Of a stretch of 30,548 bases of DNA, positions 9,389 through 17,316 are shown piece after piece. A program made the translations under genes and the position numbers. Each line of letters opens with the position of its first letter. The stretch's first letter is position 1. The notes beneath the pieces were generated by a model. The model did no database searches, was not told the DNA's origin, and was given only the letters and a program-made list of their open reading frames with translations. The stretch comes from Candidatus Gastranaerophilales bacterium. Its GTDB lineage: Bacteria; Cyanobacteriota; Vampirovibrionia; Gastranaerophilales; Gastranaerophilaceae. The DNA is taken from the NCBI GenBank assembly GCA_023662705.1, contig JAMPIM010000016.1, positions 7,433 through 37,980 of the forward strand, given 5' to 3'.

Positions 9389-10504
9389 ATGAAGAACATA
9401 GCTTTTATATTTGGAACTCGTCCTGAGATTATTAAACTTGCACCGGTGATATTGACTTTAAAGAAATATCCTGAGGACTATAACGTAATTATTTGTAACA
9501 CTGAACAGCAAAAAGAGCTTTCTAATCAGACTCTTGCTTATTTTGGTTTGAAAGCTGATATAAATCTCGACTGTATGCGGGAAAATCAGTCTTTATCATC
9601 TGTTCAGGCAAGAATCTTAACTTCATTAGATAAAGTATTTAATGAAAACAAAATTGACGCGACAATTGTTCAGGGTGATACAATGACAGTGCTTTGCGGA
9701 GCTTTAACAAGCTTTTATCATAAAATTCCTGTATTTCACGTAGAAGCAGGACTTCGCTCTTATGACATCTATGAACCGTTCCCTGAAGAAGTTATGAGAC
9801 AGATGACCTCAAGAGTTGCGGCTTTGCATTTTGCTCCTACTGAGGTTAATAAAAACGCTTTATTAAAAGAAGATATTTCAGAAAACAAAATCCATGTTGT
9901 CGGAAACACTGTTATTGATGCTCTTTTCTGCTTATCACAAGAAGTTATAGAAAAATCAGAACAGTTCTATAAAGAAAAAAATATTCCGATAGATGACAAA
10001 CTTGTTTTAATCACTGCGCACAGACGCGAAAACCACGGAGAAAGAATTGACAGGATTATCGAAGCAATTTCATATTTAGCAAAAAAATATGATGACCACA
10101 CTTTTGTAATACCTGTTCATCCAAACCCGAATGTGAAGGTTAAGATTCACGAACGCCTTGGTAATTTCAAAAATATCCATCTTTTAACACCGCTTGATTA
10201 TCCGTTCCTTGTTTATCTAATGAAGAACGCAAAACTCATCTTGACCGATTCAGGCGGAATACAGGAAGAAGCTCCGTCTTTTGCCTGTCCGACTCTTGTT
10301 ATGAGATACGAAACCGAAAGAAAAGAAGGGATTGATGCAGGAGTTTCAAAACTCGTCGGAGCTGATTACGACAAGATTCTGGAAGAAAGTGAAAAAGTCC
10401 TTTCTTCAACAAAAGAAGCTACAAGACTAAAAGCTCAAAACCCTTACGGCGACGGAGATGCTTCTAACAAAATCGAAAGAATTATAAGAGAGTATTTTAA
10501 CTAA
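9389..10504 (+). CDS. wecB: UDP-N-acetylglucosamine 2-epimerase (non-hydrolysing)
   Basis: About 371 residues. It interconverts UDP-GlcNAc and UDP-ManNAc, supplying ManNAc units for surface polysaccharides. Family motifs in order: GTRPEIIKLAP at the N-terminus, VQGDT, HVEAGLRS, PFPEEVMRQ, the HRREN substrate-site motif, HPNP and DSGGIQEEAP. Length is normal. I choose the ATG at 9389. An in-frame TTG at 9374 would lengthen the protein by five residues, but it overlaps the -10 box and adds residues the family does not need. The stop overlaps the ATG of the XRE/zinc-ribbon gene by one base (TAATG), so the two are coupled. Confidence 0.95.
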   Translation: MKNIAFIFGTRPEIIKLAPVILTLKKYPEDYNVIICNTEQQKELSNQTLAYFGLKADINLDCMRENQSLSSVQARILTSLDKVFNENKIDATIVQGDTMTVLCGALTSFYHKIPVFHVEAGLRSYDIYEPFPEEVMRQMTSRVAALHFAPTEVNKNALLKEDISENKIHVVGNTVIDALFCLSQEVIEKSEQFYKEKNIPIDDKLVLITAHRRENHGERIDRIIEAISYLAKKYDDHTFVIPVHPNPNVKVKIHERLGNFKNIHLLTPLDYPFLVYLMKNAKLILTDSGGIQEEAPSFACPTLVMRYETERKEGIDAGVSKLVGADYDKILEESEKVLSSTKEATRLKAQNPYGDGDASNKIERIIREYFN

Positions 10505-10908
10505 TGACAAGTCTTGCAGAATTCATACAAACAAAACGTGAAAAAGCCGGCTTATCCATTTACGGATTAGCCGACAAAGCCAATATCCCTATTGAAACAT
10601 TAGAGGATATTGAATCAGGAAGAGAACTTTTTCTTTCCGTCACCCAGAGACAAAAACTTGCAAGAGTTTTAAAATGCTCACCTAATGACATCAAAAAATA
10701 CGAACGCGAATATGAATTCAAAATGGTTTCAGACGAAGCAATTGATGACTTGAAATCAAGAATATTAAAACGCGAAACAAACTTGCGCTGTCCTATGTGC
10801 GGAGAACCTCTGGTAACAAGAATAGCACGCATGTACGATTTGGAAGACAATCTTGTATTGCAGCCAAAAGCTCATTGTGTTAAGTGCATTTTTCAAATTA
10901 AAGATTAG
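10504..10908 (+). CDS. XRE-family regulator with C-terminal zinc-ribbon
   Basis: A 134-residue protein. Residues about 1-60 form a Cro/CI-type helix-turn-helix: an FIQTKREKAGLSIYGLADKA-type helix pair, then IPIETLEDIESG and a VLKCS-type end. The C-terminal third has CPMC and, about 30 residues later, CVKC, a spacing typical of a zinc ribbon. It overlaps the stop of wecB by one base, so its translation depends on wecB. It ends with a stop interlocked with the convergent XRE gene. It may report on envelope-sugar metabolism, but the context does not prove that. No target or ligand is recognised. Confidence 0.75.
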   Translation: MTSLAEFIQTKREKAGLSIYGLADKANIPIETLEDIESGRELFLSVTQRQKLARVLKCSPNDIKKYEREYEFKMVSDEAIDDLKSRILKRETNLRCPMCGEPLVTRIARMYDLEDNLVLQPKAHCVKCIFQIKD

Positions 10909-11468
10909 TTTTTATTTGAGAGCAGGTATTTCTTTGCACACCCCAACATTGAATTTAATAACTCGGAGTTTGCATAAATATTCATTCCTGATGATTCAAG
11001 AATCTGCTTAATTCTGCCTTCCCAAAGCATATAAACTTCTTCTTCAGGCATGTTAAGAGTTTTTCCTATGAGCTTAAGCTCCTTATAATCAATCGGCAAA
11101 GGCATTGCACCGCGCAAAATATCCACTATATCAAGACGTTTTTTGCGAGGAAATGCTTTTAAAAAATTAACCACTGAAAGATTATTATCCTTAATATAGT
11201 CTTTAAGTGTTTCTACAGATTCGTCAATAAGAATAGGCTCTTGCGGAATACGATATTCGCCAAATTCTTCAGGATTAATATCCATTACAACAGCAATTCG
11301 CTCAATCGTTGTACCGCGTGTAGAAAAAGGCACTGTTTCATCAATCAAATTGTAAACATAAGAAAGCGTTACACCTATCATTTCTGCAAAATCACGTTTA
11401 TGCAAAGAATTCTTTTGCAAAAATTTAGCAACCTTTTCTGAACTTTTTTCAGGTATTATTTGTTTCAT
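10905..11468 (-). CDS. XRE-type regulator with probable tandem HTH domains
   Basis: A 187-residue protein. Residues about 8-70 form a Cro/CI-like helix-turn-helix (FAEMIGVTLSYVYNLID, then TIERIAVVMDINPEEFGEY). The second half has a similar helical pattern around DYIKDNNLSVVNFLKAFPRK and YKELKLIGKTLNMPEEEVYM, which reads as a second, degenerate HTH domain. There is no ligand-binding or membrane region. GAGGTAAG about 6 nt before the ATG is the ribosome-binding site. The gene is divergent from the Ski2-like helicase, with an 18-bp palindrome in the shared upstream region, so self-regulation and control of the helicase are both possible. Confidence 0.7.
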   Translation of the reverse strand: MKQIIPEKSSEKVAKFLQKNSLHKRDFAEMIGVTLSYVYNLIDETVPFSTRGTTIERIAVVMDINPEEFGEYRIPQEPILIDESVETLKDYIKDNNLSVVNFLKAFPRKKRLDIVDILRGAMPLPIDYKELKLIGKTLNMPEEEVYMLWEGRIKQILESSGMNIYANSELLNSMLGCAKKYLLSNKN

Positions 11469-11512
11469 AATTACTTACCTCTTTAACTCTTTAGCATTTA
11501 CAAGATAAATGA

Positions 11513-11530
11513 TTATAAAAATTTTTATAA
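11513..11530. promoter_or_regulatory. 18-bp perfect palindrome in front of the XRE gene (possible operator)
   Basis: TTATAAAAATTTTTATAA is its own reverse complement. It overlaps a minus-strand TATAAT (11517-11512) usable as the -10 box of the XRE gene, so a dimeric regulator bound here would block that promoter. It is made only of A and T, so chance is possible. Confidence 0.45.
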
Positions 11531-11565
11531 CCCTAACTAAGCTAGACAGAAAGTTAATTTGAATT

Positions 11566-11574
11566 TGTTATAAA
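11566..11574 (+). promoter_or_regulatory. Extended -10 promoter of the Ski2-like helicase gene
   Basis: TG-t-TATAAA at 11566-11574 lies about 60 nt before the ATG at 11635. An AAAAAAGGAG ribosome-binding site sits just before the start codon. No clear -35 box is visible. Confidence 0.4.
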
Positions 11575-11634
11575 ATTTAAAATTTACTAGCAAAAAATTT
11601 TTTCATAGGTTTTATCCTAAAAAAGGAGTATTTC

Positions 11635-13971
11635 ATGCCAAAAATTCAACCAATAAAAAATATCATCGTTAACGAAGTAAAACAAACTGCATCAAAAGCT
11701 ATTACACCTAAAACAGTAACCCCGCCATATCAATTAGGCACAGCCGCTATCGGAGCTACAGGTGTAATTATATCAACATTCTTACAGGATTTTAACAAAA
11801 CAGTTGAGGAAGAAAATTATTTCCAACTAAAAATCAACCCTGAAACAGAAAAACCGTTCAGCCCTGATATTTTCCAAACAGCTTCCGGCATGAATCTGCT
11901 CAAAGGTAATGATGTTCTTGTAACTGCTCCGACGGGAACAGGAAAAACCGCTATCGCGCAATATGTTATTACTAAAAACCTTAACGAAGGCGGCAGAACA
12001 TTCTATACAACTCCTTTAAAAGCTCTAAGCAACGAAAAATTCCTTGATTTTTCAAGAACATACGGAGAAGAAAATGTTGGTTTAATAACAGGTGATACAA
12101 AAATTAATCCTGATGCACCAATTATCATTATGACAACAGAAGTTTACCGCAATATGGCAGCTTCAGGAAAATTCAACTTTGATCCGGATAGTCAAAAAGG
12201 TATCCCTAATGGGGTTCGAACCGTAATTTTTGATGAACTTCAATACCTTGGAGATATTGACAGAGGCGGAATTTGGGAACAATCAATTATATTTACGCCA
12301 AAAGATATTCAGATTCTATCACTATCAGCAACTATTGAAAACAATGAAGAAATCAATAACTGGATTGCCTCCACAAAAGGCAGAAAAGGTATTGCGACAA
12401 CCCCTCAAGGCACGTATTTACCGCCAAGAAGCACTACTAAAGAAACAGTCTTAATTAATGTTCCGTCAGAAAACAGACATGTACCTTTAAATTTTGAAAT
12501 CGAACACGCAGCAGCAGAAATCAAAACTCCTCGCGGCGGCTCAAAGGCTGAAAAACGTAAAGCAAAACAAGACGGAGCAAGAATTTCACAAACAATTTAT
12601 GCAAAACCACGTGACGATGCATTCAAAGCTCTTACGAAAAAACTTAATCAAGAAGGAAAACTCCCTGCAATATATTTCATTTTCAGTAAAAAAGAATGTA
12701 AACATCTTCTTAAATATCTTTCTACAGAAGCCGAAATTCTTACTAATGATGATGAACAAAAAGAAATACAAGCGATAATAGACAGATATAAATCCGAAGG
12801 CATTTACTTAGGCGAAAGTCTTAATTATGATGCGTTAAGAAAAGGCTATGCAATTCATAACGCAGGTCTTTTGCCTTCACAAAAAACTCTTGTTGAAGAA
12901 TTATTCCAAAAGAAACTTGTAAAAGTGGTACTTGCAACAGAAACATTATCAGCAGGGATTAACATGCCGGCTAAAACTACGGTTATTTCTTCTCCAAGAA
13001 AACCGTCTTCCACATCTGACGGCGGAGATGACGGCAAACGTTCACTAACTGCAAACGAATTCCATCAAATGGCGGGAAGAGCAGGACGACGCGGAATTGA
13101 CACTGTAGGTTATTGTTATCCGATTAGCTGTAATGCTGCTCAACGAGCTTTTTATGAAGAATTGATGCAGTCACCTTCAAACAGATTGGACAGTAACTTA
13201 AACCTTGATTATTCTTTTATTGCAAACTATCTGGGAGAGTTTCAGGGAGAAGAAGAACTACAATACGTTTTATTGGATAAATCTCTTTACACATTCAATA
13301 ACCCTGAAAAGAAAGAGGATTTATTGGCTCAATTCAGAACTAAAAAAGAAGTTTTGCTTTCTGATGGATTCTTGGATAAAGATTATAAACTTACGGATAA
13401 AGGAAGATTATTAAAGCTTATCAACGGTTACGAACAAATTCCTGTTATAAATATAATTACAAATAAAATCCTCGAAGGACTTTCTGCAAGGCAGATTGCA
13501 GGAATCATTGGAGGCTTGGCAAACATTGAATACAGCACGAAAGGCGAGTTCCAGCAAAAGCCGTTTGAGATGAAAAACATGAGTGACGGAACATTTACAA
13601 ATACTGCACAAAGAGTGCTTGAAGAGCTTAAGAGTTATGAAAGCAAGACAAGCGCACTTCATCCTGAGCAGCAAATGGATTTAAGTCCGAGAGCAATGCA
13701 GCATCTTTATTTCTGGGCACGGGAAAATGAAACAAACGACAACGGACGCGTAAACTGGAAAAATCTGTATTCCGGCGAACTCAGATTCTCAATTAAAGAT
13801 GAAGGCTCTATGTTTAAAGAAATCACAATGACCGCGGATTTGATTAAGCAATTAATTGAAATCTGTGAAACAGGTGAAAAACTAACTTCGGATTCTTATT
13901 ATACGGAACTGGGTGACAAGCTCAGAGAAGCATTGAGACTAATTCAAAGAGAACCTGTTCCTCAAGACTAA
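11635..13971 (+). CDS. Ski2-like DExH-box helicase
   Basis: A 778-residue superfamily 2 helicase with motifs in order: Walker A APTGTGKT near 98-105, TPLKALSNEK (Ia), motif II DELQ near 200 (where Ski2/Mtr4 have DEVH), SLSAT (III), YFIFSKKEC (IV), ATETLSAGINMPAKT (V) and MAGRAGRRG near 479-487 (VI). The last is the Ski2/Mtr4/Brr2 group signature. The closest known relatives work on RNA, in Ski2/Mtr4 exosome helpers and their plant and cyanobacterial relatives; an RNA substrate is inferred. Residues about 32-50 are hydrophobic enough to be a weak membrane-contact segment. AAAAAAGGAG 6-8 nt before the ATG sets the start. The C-terminal 250 residues lie where Ski2-type proteins have helical domains. 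Confidence 0.88.
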   Translation: MPKIQPIKNIIVNEVKQTASKAITPKTVTPPYQLGTAAIGATGVIISTFLQDFNKTVEEENYFQLKINPETEKPFSPDIFQTASGMNLLKGNDVLVTAPTGTGKTAIAQYVITKNLNEGGRTFYTTPLKALSNEKFLDFSRTYGEENVGLITGDTKINPDAPIIIMTTEVYRNMAASGKFNFDPDSQKGIPNGVRTVIFDELQYLGDIDRGGIWEQSIIFTPKDIQILSLSATIENNEEINNWIASTKGRKGIATTPQGTYLPPRSTTKETVLINVPSENRHVPLNFEIEHAAAEIKTPRGGSKAEKRKAKQDGARISQTIYAKPRDDAFKALTKKLNQEGKLPAIYFIFSKKECKHLLKYLSTEAEILTNDDEQKEIQAIIDRYKSEGIYLGESLNYDALRKGYAIHNAGLLPSQKTLVEELFQKKLVKVVLATETLSAGINMPAKTTVISSPRKPSSTSDGGDDGKRSLTANEFHQMAGRAGRRGIDTVGYCYPISCNAAQRAFYEELMQSPSNRLDSNLNLDYSFIANYLGEFQGEEELQYVLLDKSLYTFNNPEKKEDLLAQFRTKKEVLLSDGFLDKDYKLTDKGRLLKLINGYEQIPVINIITNKILEGLSARQIAGIIGGLANIEYSTKGEFQQKPFEMKNMSDGTFTNTAQRVLEELKSYESKTSALHPEQQMDLSPRAMQHLYFWARENETNDNGRVNWKNLYSGELRFSIKDEGSMFKEITMTADLIKQLIEICETGEKLTSDSYYTELGDKLREALRLIQREPVPQD

Positions 13972-13979
13972 TTTTATAG

Positions 13980-13991
13980 TATAATCTTCCT
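13980..13991 (+). promoter_or_regulatory. Leaderless promoter of holA
   Basis: TATAAT at 13980-13985 ends 6 nt before the ATG at 13992, and no Shine-Dalgarno is present. It lies just after the helicase stop at 13971, so the replication cluster seems to have its own promoter. Confidence 0.55.
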
Positions 13992-14957
13992 ATGGCAGTA
14001 TATTTTTTCTATGGGGATGAAGATTTTAATATAGATTTAGAGATTGAAGCTATGCGTTCAAAGCTTAATCCTGATTTTTTGAGCATGAGTTTCCAGACTC
14101 TTGATAATCCTGAATATTCGGAGCTTATTACTGCACTTAGAACACCTCCGATGATGTTCGGCGATATGCTGATTGTTATTAATTCCGAAAAATATTTTGC
14201 AGGAAATAAGAATTACTTTGAAGACTCTGAACTTGATGACATAGAAGATGCTCTCAAAAACAACCCTGAATCCTTAAATGTTGTTTTTGTGGTTAAACTT
14301 CCACGCGATGAAGGGAAAAAACTTGATTCCAGAAGAAAACTGTATAAGATTTTATCAAAACATAATGCAAAGAACTTTGAAGCTTTCAAAACGTATAAAA
14401 CCGCAGAAATAGCTGCTTGGATTAAACAACGCGGAAAGAAAAAAGAGCTTAGTTTAAAAGATGATGCAGTTGAACTTCTAATTGAACAAATCGGGAACAA
14501 CCTAAGGCAGTTCGACGGAGAGTTGGACAAACTTAAACTCATTGCCTATCCCGAAAAAACCGTTACCAGAAAAATGGTTGAAGATATTTCTATATCAAAT
14601 CAGGATTTGTTTAATATAACAGAAATGATTATGACTAATCACAAGGACAGAGCTCTTCTTGAGTTTAAAAAACTTACGGATAAAAAACATCCGCTTGAAA
14701 TTCTGGCTGCAATTCAAACTATGCTTAGAAAATGGATTATTCTTAAAACAAAATCCGCAAGCTGTTCACCTGCTGAATTATCAAAGATTACAGGGCAGCA
14801 CGAGTTTGTTGTCAAACAATCTTTAACTAAGCTAAAAAACACAAGCGCTTCTGAATTAGTTCAACTAAAACAAAACTTATACGAGGTTGAATGCCGAATA
14901 AAATCAGCAGAAGCTTTAGATATAATATCGGAGGTTGAGTGTGCTCTTATCAGATAG
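13992..14957 (+). CDS. holA: DNA polymerase III delta subunit
   Basis: A 321-residue protein of usual length for bacterial delta. The start VYFFYGDEDFNID and the following RTPPMMFGDMLIVINSE match the first domain of HolA. The C-terminal helical region, with DLFNITEMI and LEILAAIQTMLRKWIILK, corresponds to the clamp-loader collar. Delta opens the beta sliding clamp within the clamp-loader complex. The gene overlaps holB, which encodes its complex partner delta', by 17 nt. The start is the ATG directly behind the TATAAT box. Confidence 0.92.
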   Translation: MAVYFFYGDEDFNIDLEIEAMRSKLNPDFLSMSFQTLDNPEYSELITALRTPPMMFGDMLIVINSEKYFAGNKNYFEDSELDDIEDALKNNPESLNVVFVVKLPRDEGKKLDSRRKLYKILSKHNAKNFEAFKTYKTAEIAAWIKQRGKKKELSLKDDAVELLIEQIGNNLRQFDGELDKLKLIAYPEKTVTRKMVEDISISNQDLFNITEMIMTNHKDRALLEFKKLTDKKHPLEILAAIQTMLRKWIILKTKSASCSPAELSKITGQHEFVVKQSLTKLKNTSASELVQLKQNLYEVECRIKSAEALDIISEVECALIR

Positions 14958-15786
14958 ATATCCGTTTTTAACAAACTATTTCACTCAGGCATTAAATGAT
15001 AACACCAGACCTTTGCCGCAAAGCTTGCTTTTTTACGGAAACGACTTGGAAGCTCAATATACTTTGTCAAAAGAGATTGCCAGATTATTAAACTGTCAAA
15101 AGGATAAAGAGGATGACTGTGACTGCCTGAACTGCAAATGGATTCGAGAAGACTCTCACCCTGCCGTGATGACTATTTCAAGAGTGGATAACAAACCAGA
15201 AGATGATGAATCAAAAACCGTAATTTCCATTAAACAATCTGCTTTCATAAAAGAAACTCTTGTTAACGCATCTGAGTTTCACAGAGTATTTATTTTTTGC
15301 AATAGGGATGAAGAAGGACATATTGCAGGGCTCAATCAGGTTAATTTTCAAGCAGAAACCGCAAATTCACTATTAAAAATTATTGAAGAACCGCAGCCTG
15401 GTGTGACATTCATATTCTTATGCAGATATATTGATGATTTGCTGTCAACTATTATTTCACGCTCACAATGTTTTTTTGTGCCGTCAGGTGCAAAAGCAGA
15501 TTATGAATACTCATCAATTGATGGAATATTCACCAATTATTGGGAGTTTGAACGTAAAGATATTTTTGATATCTCGCAGAAACTACAGGATTTAAGCAAA
15601 GAAATCCCGACAATTAGGATTTTAGAGAACATTCAAAACTATATTTTAACAGTTTTAAAATCAAACCCTCGCGAAACAAAATTCATTGAACATATTAAAA
15701 TAATTGAAGACTGTAAAAAACAAGCAAAATTAGGCGTTAAGCCAGTCAACATCTTTGATGATTTATGTTTGAAGCTTATTAAATAG
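14941..15786 (+). CDS. holB: DNA polymerase III delta' subunit
   Basis: About 281 residues starting at GTG 14941, which has CGGAGG 6 nt upstream; the in-frame TTG at 14935 touches that site and is rejected. The AAA+ fold is recognisable from SLLFYGNDLEAQYTLSKEIARLL. Its P-loop position lacks GKT, as in delta' subunits that do not hydrolyse ATP. A zinc site is formed by Cys52, 60, 62 and 65. LLKIIEEPQPGVTFIFLC and then TIISRSQ match the delta' core, with SRS in place of the usual SRC. It overlaps holA by 17 nt. Confidence 0.9.
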   Translation: MLLSDRYPFLTNYFTQALNDNTRPLPQSLLFYGNDLEAQYTLSKEIARLLNCQKDKEDDCDCLNCKWIREDSHPAVMTISRVDNKPEDDESKTVISIKQSAFIKETLVNASEFHRVFIFCNRDEEGHIAGLNQVNFQAETANSLLKIIEEPQPGVTFIFLCRYIDDLLSTIISRSQCFFVPSGAKADYEYSSIDGIFTNYWEFERKDIFDISQKLQDLSKEIPTIRILENIQNYILTVLKSNPRETKFIEHIKIIEDCKKQAKLGVKPVNIFDDLCLKLIK

Positions 15787-15790
15787 TTTA

Positions 15791-15805
15791 TGGTATAATG
15801 CAACT
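15791..15805 (+). promoter_or_regulatory. Leaderless extended -10 promoter of smpB
   Basis: TGG-TATAAT (15791-15799) ends 6 nt before the ATG at 15806. A TTGAAG 19 nt upstream may be a weak -35 box. No Shine-Dalgarno precedes the start. It sits directly after the holB stop at 15786. Confidence 0.6.
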
Positions 15806-16252
15806 ATGGATAAAAAGGTTATTTCAACAAACAGAAAAGCATTCCACGATTTTCTGATTTTTGATAAATTTGTTGCAGGGATTGTGCTTACAGGAACTGA
15901 GATTAAATCCATCCGCAAAGGCATGCTTAATCTGAAAGACAGTTTTGCAAAAATCGAAGATGGCGAGATTTTCTTATATAATATGCATATTTCGCCTTAC
16001 GAACAGGGTAACAGATACAATCACGACCCTGAGCGCAAGAGAAAACTTCTGCTTAATAAACAGGAAATTATGAAAATGCTCGGCAAAATCAAAAAAGACG
16101 GATACTCAATAGTTCCGTTGGAATTGTTTTTATCACATGGTTTTGCTAAGATAGAAATAGGTCTTGCAAAAGGTAAAAAATTATATGACAAGCGGGAAGC
16201 AATTGCGAAGAAGACCCAAACAAGGGATATAGCGCGTCAACTTAAAAGGTAG
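15806..16252 (+). CDS. smpB: SsrA-binding protein
   Basis: A 148-residue protein, near normal family length. It binds tmRNA and brings it to stalled ribosomes for trans-translation. The OB-fold core is plain: TNRKAFHDFLIFDKFVAGIVLTGTEIKSI, KDSFAKIEDGEIFLYNMHISPYEQG and HDPERKRKLLLNKQEI (each continuing the last). The basic C-terminal tail KLYDKREAIAKKTQTRDIAR enters the ribosomal decoding centre in the family. The tmRNA gene is not in this window. The downstream hypothetical gene begins 10 nt after the stop, with a ribosome-binding site overlapping the smpB end. Confidence 0.97.
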   Translation: MDKKVISTNRKAFHDFLIFDKFVAGIVLTGTEIKSIRKGMLNLKDSFAKIEDGEIFLYNMHISPYEQGNRYNHDPERKRKLLLNKQEIMKMLGKIKKDGYSIVPLELFLSHGFAKIEIGLAKGKKLYDKREAIAKKTQTRDIARQLKR

Positions 16253-16261
16253 GTATGTGAA

Positions 16262-16876
16262 ATGTTTAACAGAGAAACTATTTTAAAGAATTTAAACAAC
16301 GAAAACTATTATATTGATAAACATTCACTGGATTTGTTCCTGCAAGACTGGAAAATTGATTCAATCTACGAAGATGAAGACGGACTAGAGTTTTATGATG
16401 ATTTGTCTTTAGAAAAAGTTAAAAAAGGGATTTCATTGAAAGCTCAAGGATTCAGCGATGAGCAAATCATCACTAAACTTCAAAAGATTGAGCCAAAAAT
16501 CGAGAAACGCGAAGAACCGATTCAACCAATCTTAGTAAAGGATTACCTTTCAACACCAGAGGATGAAGAAGGCGAAGAAGAACACATTGTAACAGACCTT
16601 ACTCCTCAGCAAAACAAAAGTTTTACACTTGATGTTACATCACAAACACTCCAAATGCTTGCAGAAGCTGTTGCTAAAAAAATCAGCGACGATATTACAA
16701 ACTCTGATATGGCAACCAGACTCATTGAAGCAGGCGGTTACAAACGAGATAACGAAATTCTTGCAAAACAGGTTCAAGAATTACTTAATCACAACAAAGA
16801 ATTAACTGAACGTATTGAACAACTTGAAAGCCACTCATCAAAAAGTTTTTGGGGCAGATTTTGGTCTCAAAAATAG
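16262..16876 (+). CDS. Hypothetical protein with MerR-like N-terminus and coiled coil
   Basis: A 204-residue protein that I cannot name. The N-terminal 65 residues (YYIDKHSLDLFLQDWKIDSI, FYDDLSLEKVKKGISLK, then QGFSDEQI) resemble the winged-helix DNA-recognition segment of MerR-type or plasmid-partition-like proteins. An acidic, proline-rich linker follows (EEEGEEE type). Residues about 160-195 form a probable coiled coil (ILAKQVQELLNHNKELTERI). The end is short, aromatic and basic (SFWGRFWSQK), like a membrane-touching amphipathic tail. AGGTAGG overlapping the smpB stop is the ribosome-binding site. The YkgJ-type gene overlaps its 3' end. A DNA-tethering role is inference only. Confidence 0.65.
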   Translation: MFNRETILKNLNNENYYIDKHSLDLFLQDWKIDSIYEDEDGLEFYDDLSLEKVKKGISLKAQGFSDEQIITKLQKIEPKIEKREEPIQPILVKDYLSTPEDEEGEEEHIVTDLTPQQNKSFTLDVTSQTLQMLAEAVAKKISDDITNSDMATRLIEAGGYKRDNEILAKQVQELLNHNKELTERIEQLESHSSKSFWGRFWSQK

Positions 16877-17316
16877 AAGAGTACTTTGAATCACACAAAG
16901 AATTTATCTGCTGCAAGGCAGGTTGTTCTGATTGCTGTGAAAAAGGAGATTATCCTGTAACGGAAGAAGAGTTAAAAATATTGATGTTGGCTTATTCAAG
17001 ACTTGAAAACTCTCAAAAAATAAGAGTGCAGGAAAATATTAAAAACATGGAAAAAGGCGGTGCCTGCCCGTTTTTACTAGATAAATTATGCTCGATTTAC
17101 CCATACCGTCCAAATGTTTGCAGAATCCACGGATTAGCATATCTTACAAAAGATAATGTCGTTAAAGTTCCATATTGTGCCAATAACGGAAAAAATTACG
17201 CAAAAGTTTATTCTAATGGAGAATTCTTCGCTGAACCTATTAAAGAAAATTTAGATAAATTATTAGGCAAAACCCGAAACCTCTATGACTGGCTTTTTGA
17301 TTTAGGGTCTAAATAA
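16861..17316 (+). CDS. YkgJ-family Cys-cluster (zinc/iron chelating) protein
   Basis: About 151 residues. The family signature is visible: an N-terminal CCKAGCSDCC and a later CSIYPYRPNVCRIHG, giving a CxxxCxxCC...C...C ligand set thought to hold a zinc or iron-sulfur centre. Molecular function is not established for the family. I prefer the TTG at 16861, which has GGGG 6 nt upstream; an earlier TTG at 16849 has no ribosome-binding site. No ATG is available in this part of the frame. The gene overlaps its upstream neighbour by 16 nt. Its last 34 nt also encode the C-terminus of the convergent permease OppC. Confidence 0.78.
   Translation: MVSKIEEYFESHKEFICCKAGCSDCCEKGDYPVTEEELKILMLAYSRLENSQKIRVQENIKNMEKGGACPFLLDKLCSIYPYRPNVCRIHGLAYLTKDNVVKVPYCANNGKNYAKVYSNGEFFAEPIKENLDKLLGKTRNLYDWLFDLGSK

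Noticed and set aside
14213..14542. 109-codon minus-strand ORF inside holA
   Set aside because: A Ser/Leu/Phe-rich shadow of the holA frame without recognisable domains.
14921..14926. TATAAT in the end of holA as a holB promoter
   Set aside because: It lies within coding sequence, and holB already has a normal ribosome-binding site and overlaps holA.
14935..14940. TTG start for holB
   Set aside because: It lies directly against the GGAGG ribosome-binding site; the GTG at 14941 has the correct spacing.
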